Assembly (NCBI GenBank): GCA_008364785.1
Contig: VTTJ01000001.1
Coordinates: forward strand, 124,001-188,000
Source: Bacillus sp. BGMRC 2118
Lineage (GTDB): Bacteria; Bacillota; Bacilli; Bacillales; SA4
Direction of reading: 5' to 3'
DNA length: 64,000 nt
The notes below the pieces were generated by a model, which had not been told where the DNA came from, ran no database searches, and saw nothing but the letters and a program-made list of their open reading frames with translations. How positions within the stretch are numbered: position 1 is the stretch's first letter; each line of letters starts with the position of its first letter. This document shows positions 17,108-25,556 of this stretch, in pieces. The position numbers and the translations under genes are program-made.

Positions 17108-18664
17108 ATGAAACACGGTTCTAAACTGAGACTTCAATCTTTAATCTTAATATTACTTACGTTTGCCATGCTTGGTACATTTTTAGCTAGTATGATATCG
17201 AGTGTCAAAGAAAGTAAAGAAAATCTAGAGAGAAGCTTATTAAATGAAAATCAATTCTACGCGAAAAAATTAGCGAACTTAACAGATGAATTATTTAAAA
17301 ATATGCAACAAACTTTACAAACAAGTGCAAAGGATCTGACATCTATCCACACGAATGTAGATGCAACATATTTAGAAATTTCCGATGCACTACAAAGTAC
17401 AAACTTCTTTAATTCTGTTTTTTATGTGAATGAAAAGGGAATAGTTGTTCGCTCTGCCCCTCAGTTCGGATTAGAAGGTGTAGAAATTAAATCGGTCGGA
17501 GTAAAAGAAGCGTTATCTAAAAAGGCACCTACGATTTCTGAGCCATATGTAGGTGTATCCAAGCAAATAATCATACTTGTATCACACCCGGTATTTGATG
17601 AAAAAGGTGTGTACAAAGGGTTTATTGGTGGGACCATATATCTTGATGCCCAAAATAGTATTCAAAGCATTCTAGCCTTACACCCTCAGCATCGAAGTGG
17701 GTCCTATGTGTATGTTGTTGATCCAAGAGGGAACATCATTTATCATCCAGATAAAGACCGAATAGGTGATAACGTGATTCAAAATCCTATTGTTGCAAGA
17801 GTAACTCATGGACAGGAAGGTCTATCAGAGGTTGAGAACACAGAAGGAATATCTATGTTGGCAGGGTATGCCTATGCTGGAACACCGAATTGGGGAGTAG
17901 TCAGTCAGACCCCAAAAGAAGCTGTAAAAGAACCAACATTCATGATGGTGAAAGAAGTTGGAATCACTGCATTGTCCATCATTATATTTGTATTTATCGT
18001 TTCATTGTTATTGTTAAAGCGAATTGCGAATCCACTTCAAAGACTTGCGGAATTTGCTCATGATGTTGCTGACAAACAACCTCACGTTGAAAAACCGAAC
18101 ATTCCTGATCGCTATTTGGAATTAAATGAACTGAAAAAAACGATGTATCTCATGGTTGATTATTATAAGGAACAGATTGAAACATTTGAAACAGAAGCAA
18201 CAGTTGATGCATTAACCGGTCTATACAATCGACGCCATCTTAACAATACAATTAAAGAACTTCAGGATTACTCTGTCATCATGTTTGACATCGACCGTTT
18301 TAAATTAGTCAATGATCAATATGGACATCTGATGGGTGACGAAGTATTAAAGTTACTTGCAATGACTGTTCGAAGCATTACTAGAGAACAAGATCTTGCC
18401 TTTCGTTTCGGAGGAGAAGAATTCGTCATTCTTCTTCCATTAACGGATGTAGATACAGCCCATAAAATTGCAGAGCAATTACGCAGTACAATAGAAGCAT
18501 CTAAAACCCCAATTGGCAGAAAAGTTACAATCTCTATCGGAATTGGCAACATGCCGAAAAACTCCATACATTATACAGAACTTCTTGATTTGACAGACCA
18601 AGCACTGTATAAAGCAAAGAATGATGGTCGAAACCGTATCGTACGTATTGATGAGCTAAACTAG
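17108..18664 (+). CDS. Diguanylate cyclase with extracellular dCache sensor
   Basis: A 518-aa membrane protein. TM1 (about 10-30) and TM2 (about 285-305) flank a double Cache sensor, with VFYVNEKGIVVRSAP and SYVYVVDPRGNIIYHPDKD as the two strand-loop signatures. The GGDEF domain carries GGEEF at 435-439, with the substrate-binding DIDRFKLVNDQYGH ahead. The product-inhibition site RxxD is present as REQD five residues before GGEEF. It should make c-di-GMP in response to an external small molecule, with feedback control. ATG 17108 follows GGTGGGA. No EAL domain is present. A clean terminator follows. Confidence 0.9.
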   Translation: MKHGSKLRLQSLILILLTFAMLGTFLASMISSVKESKENLERSLLNENQFYAKKLANLTDELFKNMQQTLQTSAKDLTSIHTNVDATYLEISDALQSTNFFNSVFYVNEKGIVVRSAPQFGLEGVEIKSVGVKEALSKKAPTISEPYVGVSKQIIILVSHPVFDEKGVYKGFIGGTIYLDAQNSIQSILALHPQHRSGSYVYVVDPRGNIIYHPDKDRIGDNVIQNPIVARVTHGQEGLSEVENTEGISMLAGYAYAGTPNWGVVSQTPKEAVKEPTFMMVKEVGITALSIIIFVFIVSLLLLKRIANPLQRLAEFAHDVADKQPHVEKPNIPDRYLELNELKKTMYLMVDYYKEQIETFETEATVDALTGLYNRRHLNNTIKELQDYSVIMFDIDRFKLVNDQYGHLMGDEVLKLLAMTVRSITREQDLAFRFGGEEFVILLPLTDVDTAHKIAEQLRSTIEASKTPIGRKVTISIGIGNMPKNSIHYTELLDLTDQALYKAKNDGRNRIVRIDELN

Positions 18665-18691
18665 TCCTTTTACCAAAGGGCTAGTTTTTTT
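18659..18691 (+). terminator. Intrinsic terminator
   Basis: AACTAGTCCTTT and AAAGGGCTAGTT pair with a four-base loop and are followed by a T run. It overlaps the stop of the dCache diguanylate cyclase. Confidence 0.85.
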
Positions 18692-18813
18692 GATTGAATT
18701 AGGACTTAATACTTTCCTCCTTAAAACTCTACTAAGGGAAGAATAAAATACCATTTCATAACAAAATATAATAAAAATATTCATGTTGAAATTTGAGTTA
18801 GTTGGGGGATTTT

Positions 18814-19809
18814 ATGGATCATCATTCTGCAAAATTAACAGCAAATGAAAAAGCATACTTATGGACGAATTATATGGTTGATAGCATGGCAGTTTGTTGT
18901 CTATCTTATTACATTGAAAAATGCGAAGACAGTGAGATACGTGATGTTTTAACATTTGCTTTAGATTTATCTAAGAAGCATACTCAATTTGTCAGTGAGC
19001 TTTTTACTAGTGAAAACTATCCTGTACCGATTGGATTTACTGACCAAGATGTCAACCTTCATGCACCGAAGCTATTTTCGGATGATTTTGTATTACTATA
19101 CTTACATAACTTAGCAAATGAAGGACTCATGTTTTATTCTAAAGCTCTTAGTATGACTGCAAGAAATGATGTTCACGAATTCTATGTGAAATGTATTAGT
19201 TCCTCGACTGAACTGAATACCCGCACAAAGCAATTACTGCTATCAAAAGGGTTATATATACGACCGCCTTATATTCCTGATGAAAATCATCCGGAGATGA
19301 TTCAAAAGCTCGGCTTTATGAAAGGCTTTCTCGGTGAGCAGCGACCATTGATTTCAATGGAAATAACCAATTTATATTTTAACCTTATTACGCTGGAAGT
19401 TGTAAAGACACTTATGATTGGTTTTGCACAAGTAGCCGAAACAAAAGATGTGAAGGATTTCATTGATCGTGGTAAAGAGCTATGTATGAAAAGTTCACAA
19501 CTGTTAAGTTCCATATTAGAAAAAGAAGAGTTACCGGCTGCTAAGCCATGGTACACACATGTAACAGACTCAACAGAATCTCCTTTCTCCGATAAACTTC
19601 TGATGTTCCACGGAGCCGTACTTAACTCTGGTGGTGTTGAACAGTTTGGATTCAGCTTAGCATCTTCCCTAAGAAGAGATATCGGTGCAAGATATGCACA
19701 ACTAATTACTGAAATGATGACCTATTCAGATGATGGAATGAACTTAATGATTAAGCATCAATGGATGGAGCAACCTCCAATGAACATTGATAGAGGAGAA
19801 TTGACATAA
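18814..19809 (+). CDS. DUF3231 family protein (two tandem helical-bundle repeats)
   Basis: A 331-aa soluble helical protein. The two halves are alike: each opens with a Ta(n)E---W--Y--DS/NL-type helix (LTANEKAYLWTNYMVDSMA; RPLISMEITNLYFNLITL) and has four helices, as in ferritin-like bundles. DUF3231 is frequent and paralogous in Bacillus; its function is unknown and I assign none. GTTGGGGGA lies before ATG 18814, which was chosen over the in-frame TTG at 18802. It ends one base before the isochorismatase-family gene, with which it is probably cotranscribed. Confidence 0.8.
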   Translation: MDHHSAKLTANEKAYLWTNYMVDSMAVCCLSYYIEKCEDSEIRDVLTFALDLSKKHTQFVSELFTSENYPVPIGFTDQDVNLHAPKLFSDDFVLLYLHNLANEGLMFYSKALSMTARNDVHEFYVKCISSSTELNTRTKQLLLSKGLYIRPPYIPDENHPEMIQKLGFMKGFLGEQRPLISMEITNLYFNLITLEVVKTLMIGFAQVAETKDVKDFIDRGKELCMKSSQLLSSILEKEELPAAKPWYTHVTDSTESPFSDKLLMFHGAVLNSGGVEQFGFSLASSLRRDIGARYAQLITEMMTYSDDGMNLMIKHQWMEQPPMNIDRGELT

Positions 19810-19810
19810 T

Positions 19811-20386
19811 ATGCAGAAATTAATGACCCTACCAGCCTTGTTAGTCCTTGACGTACAAAACGGTTTTGATGATCCGTACTGGGGAAAGAGAAACAATCCA
19901 GAGGCAGAAGAAAATATTTCCCGTCTACAAGAGGTGTGGAGACAAAAGAACGGTACCATTATTTATACACAGCATCTATCCTTACAGCCAAAATCTCCTC
20001 TTCATCATACAAAAAAAGAGGGAACAGCCTTCAAGGATGAAGTAACACCACTGCCAAGTGAAAAGGTTTTCACGAAAAATGTAAATAGCGGTTTTATCGG
20101 AACCGAGTTACAATCCTATTTAACTGAACATCAATTAAATACGGTTGTAATCACTGGTCTTTCTACACAGCATTGTGTGTCTACAACCACTCGCATGAGT
20201 TCAAATCTGGGATTTCAAACATTTCTTGTTAGCGATGCAATTGCTGCATTTGAGATTACTGACTCCTATGGGAAGCTTCATTCTGCTGAAACTGTGCAAG
20301 AACTAGAATTAGCCATGCTTCATAAAGAATTTGCTACGATTATAACCACGAATGAGATCATACAAGAAGTAACAAATTCTCATTAG
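19811..20386 (+). CDS. Isochorismatase-family cysteine hydrolase
   Basis: A 191-aa alpha/beta hydrolase of the isochorismatase/nicotinamidase superfamily. The catalytic triad is visible: Asp14 in LLVLDVQNGF, Lys89 in VFTKNVNSGF and Cys122 in STQHCVSTTTRM, the last preceded by the family's conserved GLSTQHC loop. Members hydrolyse nicotinamide, isochorismate, N-carbamoyl compounds or ureidoacrylate; metal ligands of nicotinamidases are not evident, so I leave the substrate open. AGAGGAGAATTG, inside the end of the DUF3231 gene, is the ribosome binding site. The two genes form an operon closed by the terminator that overlaps its stop. Confidence 0.85.
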   Translation: MQKLMTLPALLVLDVQNGFDDPYWGKRNNPEAEENISRLQEVWRQKNGTIIYTQHLSLQPKSPLHHTKKEGTAFKDEVTPLPSEKVFTKNVNSGFIGTELQSYLTEHQLNTVVITGLSTQHCVSTTTRMSSNLGFQTFLVSDAIAAFEITDSYGKLHSAETVQELELAMLHKEFATIITTNEIIQEVTNSH

Positions 20387-20411
20387 CAACGACATGATTC
20401 GTTGCTTTTTA
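20385..20411 (+). terminator. Intrinsic terminator
   Basis: AGCAACGA and TCGTTGCT pair over a short loop and are followed by TTTTT. It starts in the stop codon of the isochorismatase-family gene. Confidence 0.8.
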
Positions 20412-20541
20412 TATTGCTCCAATATAAAGAAGCTAGTAAAATAGAACTATAAACAAGTAAAGGGGATAGAATATTGCGTAAAACGACATTGTTTTTTATA
20501 AATGAAGAGGTGAAAACAACAAACTAAAAGGAGTCAAATAA

Positions 20542-21090
20542 ATGACAATCAATTACTCAAACTTTTTTCATGGAAATCTTGTAAGACTGACTGCACCCAA
20601 ACAAAGTGATGTTGATATCATGGCTGCATGGCACGAAGATGCTGAATTTTTACGAAATGTAGATACGGATGTGGCCAAAATTAAATCCATTCAGCAATTA
20701 GAAGAAGAAGAAAGACGTCATTCTACTAGTTTTTATTTCAGAGTGAGAACACTTGAAGAGGACAAATTAATCGGATTTGTTGTCATTCATAGTGTCGAAT
20801 GGAACAACCGATCCGGCATGCTTGCGATAGGAATTGGCGATGCTGCCTATCGTGGCAGGGGGTATGGTACAGATGCAATAAAACTCATTTTACAATATGC
20901 TTTTCATGAATTGAACCTAAACCGGGTTGGATTGGATGTCATTGAGTATAACGAAAAAGGAATCCGTGCTTATGAAAAGGCAGGATTCAGGCAAGAAGGT
21001 AAAATGCGTGAAGCTGTTTTAAGAGATGGAAAAAACTATGATCGTGTTATCATGGGAATATTACGTTCCGAGTGGGAAGCACAAAAATAA
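20542..21090 (+). CDS. GNAT acetyltransferase (RimJ/RimL/SpeG group)
   Basis: A 182-aa N-acetyltransferase. It begins with a RimJ-like LVRLTAPKQSD strand, has the acetyl-CoA-binding motif A as GDAAYRGRGYGTDAIKLIL (R-G-x-G-x-G/A form), and ends with the RVGLDVIEYNEKGIRAYEKA-type segment and REAVLRDGKNYDRVIMG typical of this group. It acetylates an amino group on a protein terminus, amino acid or polyamine; the substrate is not inferable. AAAGGAG precedes the ATG. The gene appears to be a single transcription unit. Confidence 0.85.
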   Translation: MTINYSNFFHGNLVRLTAPKQSDVDIMAAWHEDAEFLRNVDTDVAKIKSIQQLEEEERRHSTSFYFRVRTLEEDKLIGFVVIHSVEWNNRSGMLAIGIGDAAYRGRGYGTDAIKLILQYAFHELNLNRVGLDVIEYNEKGIRAYEKAGFRQEGKMREAVLRDGKNYDRVIMGILRSEWEAQK

Positions 21091-21208
21091 ATAGATGGCA
21101 CTAGAGTTTTACCAACTAATACATTACGTTTCCACCAATATACATTTTATTAACAACTAGATTTCGAGTATAATAGGTAAGATGTTAAGATGAGCGGAGA
21201 GAGTGCAT

Positions 21209-23098
21209 ATGAGAAAATTAGTATATGGGATTTTAATTGTCTTTGTCGTACTTCTTTCGACATTCTCATTATTTCCTATTAATCGTATTATGGCCAATGA
21301 AGTAATCGCTGATAAAGGGACCATCAGCCTTGAACATTGGGATTTTGAAGAAGATGGTACGATCAAACTAAGAGGAGATTGGGGAGTTTTCTGGAAAGAA
21401 TTACGTAACCCTAACGATATAAAAAAAGAAGACGCTCATTTCGTGACTTTCCCTCATCATTGGGTGGGCAGCTCAATAAATGGAGAAGAACTGTCCGGTC
21501 AAGGTTATGCTACTTATTTTCTAGAAATTACAGTTAACGAAGATCAGATAGGAAAACCCATGGGGATCCATATCCCTGCCATCTCTAATGGCGCTAAGCT
21601 ATGGATTAATAACGAGCTTAAGCTAGAGGTAGGAAAAATTGCTACAACAAAGGATGAATCTCAACCGGTCTTTGATCCATCTACCTTATACTTCACACCA
21701 GAACAGCCCTTAACAACTCTCGTACTACAGATAGCAAACTTTCACGAGAAAAAGGGCGGTATCTTTGAAGATATTATAGTAGGAAATGCCGATGATATAA
21801 CAAAGCTGATCAACTCCCGTATTGGAAAGCAAATGTTTCTAGTTGGGGCACTCTCCATATTTGGGTTGTACCATATTATCATTTTCTTATTGAGGAAAAA
21901 AGATAAAGGTGCTTTGGCATTTGGTATTTTTAGCTTACTTATTAGTATCCGTACACTTATTGTAGGTGAAGCAATATTAATTGATATATTCCCGGACTTT
22001 TCATGGTTTTGGCACCGCAAACTGGAATATTGGTCCATAAGCGTAAATATAATCATGTTTCTTATCTTTTTATCTTATGTATTCCCTAAATACTCAAACA
22101 ACAAGTTTTCTAAAACGATTCAGGTAATTGCTCTACTGTACTCAATATTTGTATTAGTTACGAGCCCGTCGGTTTTCACATACACAGTTCAATTTATACA
22201 GCTTATTATGGTGACGATGATTGGGTATGTCATTTTTGTTTTTTACCGTGAACTGAAAGATCATACACCAGGAGTAAAAGTGTTGCTTCTCTCTATGATA
22301 GTTCTGTCATTCACCATTACAAATGATATACTCTACTATAATGAAATCATCCATACTGGTGATTTTACAAGTATCGGATTTTTATTCTTTATTATTGCAC
22401 AGTCAACGATTCTTGCCATAACGTATGCCAATACGTTCAAGAAAGTAGAAGCAATGTCTTCTAGCCTTCAGGAATTAAACAATACTCTAGAAGAGAAAGT
22501 TCAACTACGTACAGCAGAGTTAAAGCAATCTCAAAGTGAATTAGAACAGGCTAATTCGAAGCTGCAAGAACTTTCAAATTTAGATAGTTTAACAAACATA
22601 CCAAATCGTAGATCGTTAGATGCGAGATTCCAAAAAATATGGAAAGAGACACAAAATACAAACGCAACACTTACCATATTTATGATTGATGTAGATTGCT
22701 TTAAGTTATACAACGATACTTATGGTCATTTACTCGGTGATGACATTTTAAAAGTTGTAGCAAAAACCTTATCTATCACAGCTAATGAACATGACGGATT
22801 CTTGGCTCGATACGGTGGAGAAGAGTTTTTCCTTTTATTTGTGAATAAGACAATTGAGGAAGCTACACGAATTGGGAAACAATTAAATCAATCTATATAC
22901 AACCTGAATATTGAACATAAGACATCTACAGCTTCTGATCGTTTAACCATTAGTGTTGGGATGACACAGGTAACTAGCTCTGAAGAACTAAATCGCGAGG
23001 ATGTTATATCCCAAGCAGATCAAGCACTGTATGGAGCAAAACAGGCTGGTCGTAACAGAGTATGTTGTTATCAAGACAAAGAGGTAATAAAACTATAG
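21209..23098 (+). CDS. Diguanylate cyclase with 7TMR-DISM sensor module
   Basis: A 629-aa protein. After a signal segment (about 1-25) comes an extracellular beta-sandwich (IKLRGDWGVFWKEL, FPHHWVGSSI, YFLEITV) of the galactose-binding-like type used by 7TMR-DISM receptors. Seven membrane helices follow (about 205-400), then a coiled coil (LNNTLEEKVQLRTAELKQSQ) and a GGDEF domain with GGEEF at 536-540. The canonical RxxD inhibitory site is absent. It should produce c-di-GMP after binding of a carbohydrate-like or other ligand outside the cell. GGAGAGA precedes ATG 21209; the GTG 6 bases upstream is less well placed. A strong terminator follows. Confidence 0.88.
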   Translation: MRKLVYGILIVFVVLLSTFSLFPINRIMANEVIADKGTISLEHWDFEEDGTIKLRGDWGVFWKELRNPNDIKKEDAHFVTFPHHWVGSSINGEELSGQGYATYFLEITVNEDQIGKPMGIHIPAISNGAKLWINNELKLEVGKIATTKDESQPVFDPSTLYFTPEQPLTTLVLQIANFHEKKGGIFEDIIVGNADDITKLINSRIGKQMFLVGALSIFGLYHIIIFLLRKKDKGALAFGIFSLLISIRTLIVGEAILIDIFPDFSWFWHRKLEYWSISVNIIMFLIFLSYVFPKYSNNKFSKTIQVIALLYSIFVLVTSPSVFTYTVQFIQLIMVTMIGYVIFVFYRELKDHTPGVKVLLLSMIVLSFTITNDILYYNEIIHTGDFTSIGFLFFIIAQSTILAITYANTFKKVEAMSSSLQELNNTLEEKVQLRTAELKQSQSELEQANSKLQELSNLDSLTNIPNRRSLDARFQKIWKETQNTNATLTIFMIDVDCFKLYNDTYGHLLGDDILKVVAKTLSITANEHDGFLARYGGEEFFLLFVNKTIEEATRIGKQLNQSIYNLNIEHKTSTASDRLTISVGMTQVTSSEELNREDVISQADQALYGAKQAGRNRVCCYQDKEVIKL

Positions 23099-23125
23099 AC
23101 GAGGATATTTCCTCGTCTATTTTTG
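23095..23125 (+). terminator. Intrinsic terminator
   Basis: ATAGACGAGG and CCTCGTCTAT form a 10-bp perfect stem followed by TTTTTG. It overlaps the stop of the 7TMR-DISM diguanylate cyclase gene. Confidence 0.88.
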
Positions 23126-23160
23126 TCGAAAAAAAAACTTCATTTCCGAAAATGTAAAGG

Positions 23161-23272
23161 CTTACAGCAACTTCTGTAAGATAGATTTTGTGTTACAATA
23201 ATAAATATTTGAATATTCAGAAATATAATTAGCGAGTAACCACTATCACTTTGCTATCAATCATATAGCAAA
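23161..23272 (+). promoter_or_regulatory. serC leader with two inverted repeats
   Basis: CTTACAG/CTGTAAG (23161-23180) lies in front of a plausible promoter region (TGTTACAATAATAA). TTTGCTAT/ATAGCAAA (about 23251-23273) forms a stem directly upstream of the serC ribosome binding site AAGGGGAGAAG. Neither has a T-tract. They could be an operator and a translational hairpin; this is inference from symmetry only. Confidence 0.4.
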
Positions 23273-23290
23273 GGGGAAAGGGGAGAAGTA

Positions 23291-24394
23291 ATGAAGAGAA
23301 TCTACAATTTTTCTGCAGGTCCTTCCGTCCTTCCATACTCTGTGCTTGAAAAGGCTCAAGCTGAACTCACTTCATATAAAAATACTGGTATATCCGTTTT
23401 AGAAATGAGTCATCGGTCCAACACCTTCGAAGAAATACTCGCTGAGACTGAACAACTACTTAGAAAACTGATGAACATTCCGACTCATTATCAGGTTCTA
23501 TTTTTACAAGGGGGAGCATCACTTCAATTTTCAATGGTTCCGTACAATTTATTTCATCAAACAAATCATGCTTATTATGCTCATACGGGAATGTGGTCAA
23601 ACAGAGCTATACAAGAAGCAAAAAAGATGGGAGAAGTAACTGTAATATGCTCATCCGAAGACAAGTCCTTTACTTACATTCCACCTATTAACCTTCCAGA
23701 TGCACCAGCTGCTGATTATATTCACATTACAACGAACAACACCGTCGAAGGTACAAGATATCCCACCTTACCAGAAAGTCATAGTATTCCAATTGTTGCA
23801 GATATGTCATCTAACATCCTCTCAGAAGTGTATGATGTCTCGAAATTCGGAGTTATTTATGCAGGTGCTCAAAAGAACATTGGCCCTGCAGGATTAACCA
23901 TTGTCATCATTCGTGATGACTTGTTAGGTAAGTCCCGAAGTGACTGTCCCACAATGTTAAATTACACAACGCATGTAAAGGCAAAATCGCTCTATCATAC
24001 ACCTCCAACATTTAGCATTTATATGACAAAACTTGTACTAGAGTGGTTGATTCAGCAAGGTGGAGTGTCCACCATTGAACAAGTCAATAAGGAAAAAGCG
24101 CATCTTCTATACACGTTTTTAGATGATTCATTATTGTTTACTTCAAAGGTTTTTCCCGAGCATCGCTCTTACATGAACATTCCGTTTACTACAAATGATG
24201 AAAAACTAGATCAACTCTTTATTCAAAGTGCTTCCTCACATGGTTTTGTTGAATTAAAAGGACATCGTTCAACAGGGGGAATGCGTGCTAGTTTATATAA
24301 TGCAATGCCAATCGAACATGTAAGAAAGCTTGTGGAATTCATGAAATGGTTTGAACAGTCACATAAGATGGGGGGAGCATATGTTTCATATTAG
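23291..24394 (+). CDS. serC: Phosphoserine aminotransferase
   Basis: A 367-aa class V PLP enzyme that converts 3-phosphohydroxypyruvate and glutamate to O-phosphoserine. It opens with the family signature YNFSAGPSVLP, contains EMSHRS, LQGGASLQFSMVP and TTNNTVEGTRY, and has the cofactor lysine in GAQKNIGPAG (Lys195). STGGMRASLYNAMP near the end is also characteristic. The length agrees with SerC. It overlaps serA by 14 bases and heads the serC-serA-DUF1015 operon. Its leader contains two inverted repeats that may be regulatory. Confidence 0.96.
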   Translation: MKRIYNFSAGPSVLPYSVLEKAQAELTSYKNTGISVLEMSHRSNTFEEILAETEQLLRKLMNIPTHYQVLFLQGGASLQFSMVPYNLFHQTNHAYYAHTGMWSNRAIQEAKKMGEVTVICSSEDKSFTYIPPINLPDAPAADYIHITTNNTVEGTRYPTLPESHSIPIVADMSSNILSEVYDVSKFGVIYAGAQKNIGPAGLTIVIIRDDLLGKSRSDCPTMLNYTTHVKAKSLYHTPPTFSIYMTKLVLEWLIQQGGVSTIEQVNKEKAHLLYTFLDDSLLFTSKVFPEHRSYMNIPFTTNDEKLDQLFIQSASSHGFVELKGHRSTGGMRASLYNAMPIEHVRKLVEFMKWFEQSHKMGGAYVSY

Positions 24395-25544
24395 GACCTA
24401 TAACTCTATTGCTGAAAGTGGACTCCAAGTATTAAGAAATGAACATTATCAAATCAATCATTCAGACACTCCAGAAGGTATCATGCTTCGTAGTTATCCA
24501 TTGAAGACAATAGAAATTCCGTCGTCTGTTATTGCTGTTTCACGAGCAGGAGTGGGAGTGAACAACATACCTCTTCAAGAACTTTCGCAACAAGGGATCG
24601 TCGTGTTTAATACACCCGGAGCAAATGCAAACGCAGTTAAGGAATTAGTTCTTATGAGTTTAATCGCTACTTCAAGAGACATATTCCGAGCTGTAAATTG
24701 GACGACACAATTACAGGGTAGAGACATTGAACAAACTGTAGAAAGTGGGAAGAAGGGGTTTGTCGGTTCTGAAATTTCCGGAAAAAGACTGGGGGTAATA
24801 GGTGTTGGCTCTATTGGTGCACTAGTTGCCAATGATGCCTTATCGCTCGGAATGGATGTCATTGCCTTTGATCCTTTTATTTCTGTCAATACAGCATGGA
24901 AGCTCTCACGTGATGTGAAGCGTGCCCACAATATAGAAGAAATTTTCCAAACGTCTGATTATATTACCTTGCATGTCCCTTATACAGATGAGACTAAGGA
25001 AATGATTCATGAAAAATCTTTTTCACGTATGAAGAATGGTGTGAAGTTGCTTAACTTTTCAAGAGGAGAACTTGTGAATGAACAGGACCTAGAAGTTGCA
25101 ATTCAACAGGGGAAAGTCGCAGCCTATATGACAGATTTCCCAAATAAAAGAGTTTTAGCTTTGCAAAATGTTGTAGCCATTCCACATTTAGGTGCATCAA
25201 CAACAGAGTCTGAGGAAAATTGTTCATATATGGCAGCGAAACAGCTGGTCCAATTTCTACAAACAGGTAACATACAACACTCTGTCAACTTGCCAGATGT
25301 GCACTTACCATATTCGGGTGTAAACCACAGAATAACCGTATTTCATCAAAATATACCAAATATGGTTGGTCAAATCACTTCAATTCTTGCGCGTTTTTCA
25401 ATCAATATCGCAGACATGTTGAACCGAAGTAAAGGAGATTGGGCGTATTCACTTATGGATTTGGATCATGATGTTGATAATATAGAACAGGTAATACAGG
25501 AACTAGTCAATGTTGAAGGTGTACGACGAGTTCGAATTATTTAA
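24381..25544 (+). CDS. serA: D-3-phosphoglycerate dehydrogenase with C-terminal ACT domain
   Basis: A 387-aa enzyme that commits 3-phosphoglycerate to serine synthesis. VIAVSRAGVGVNNIP is the substrate-domain motif, LGVIGVGSIGA is the NAD loop, LLNFSRGELVN holds the catalytic Arg, and IPHLGASTTESEEN holds the catalytic His. Residues about 315-387 form an ACT domain (PNMVGQITSILARFSINIADM), the usual site of serine feedback. It is the short form, without the intervening domain of the long SerA. ATG 24381, behind GGGGGAG, overlaps the end of serC. The next gene starts 12 bases after its stop. Confidence 0.95.
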   Translation: MFHIRTYNSIAESGLQVLRNEHYQINHSDTPEGIMLRSYPLKTIEIPSSVIAVSRAGVGVNNIPLQELSQQGIVVFNTPGANANAVKELVLMSLIATSRDIFRAVNWTTQLQGRDIEQTVESGKKGFVGSEISGKRLGVIGVGSIGALVANDALSLGMDVIAFDPFISVNTAWKLSRDVKRAHNIEEIFQTSDYITLHVPYTDETKEMIHEKSFSRMKNGVKLLNFSRGELVNEQDLEVAIQQGKVAAYMTDFPNKRVLALQNVVAIPHLGASTTESEENCSYMAAKQLVQFLQTGNIQHSVNLPDVHLPYSGVNHRITVFHQNIPNMVGQITSILARFSINIADMLNRSKGDWAYSLMDLDHDVDNIEQVIQELVNVEGVRRVRII

Positions 25545-25556
25545 CAGGAGGGAAAT

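Noticed and set aside
20475-20528. Short leader peptide upstream of the acetyltransferase at 20542
   Set aside because: Seventeen codons without regulatory codon runs or an attenuator hairpin.
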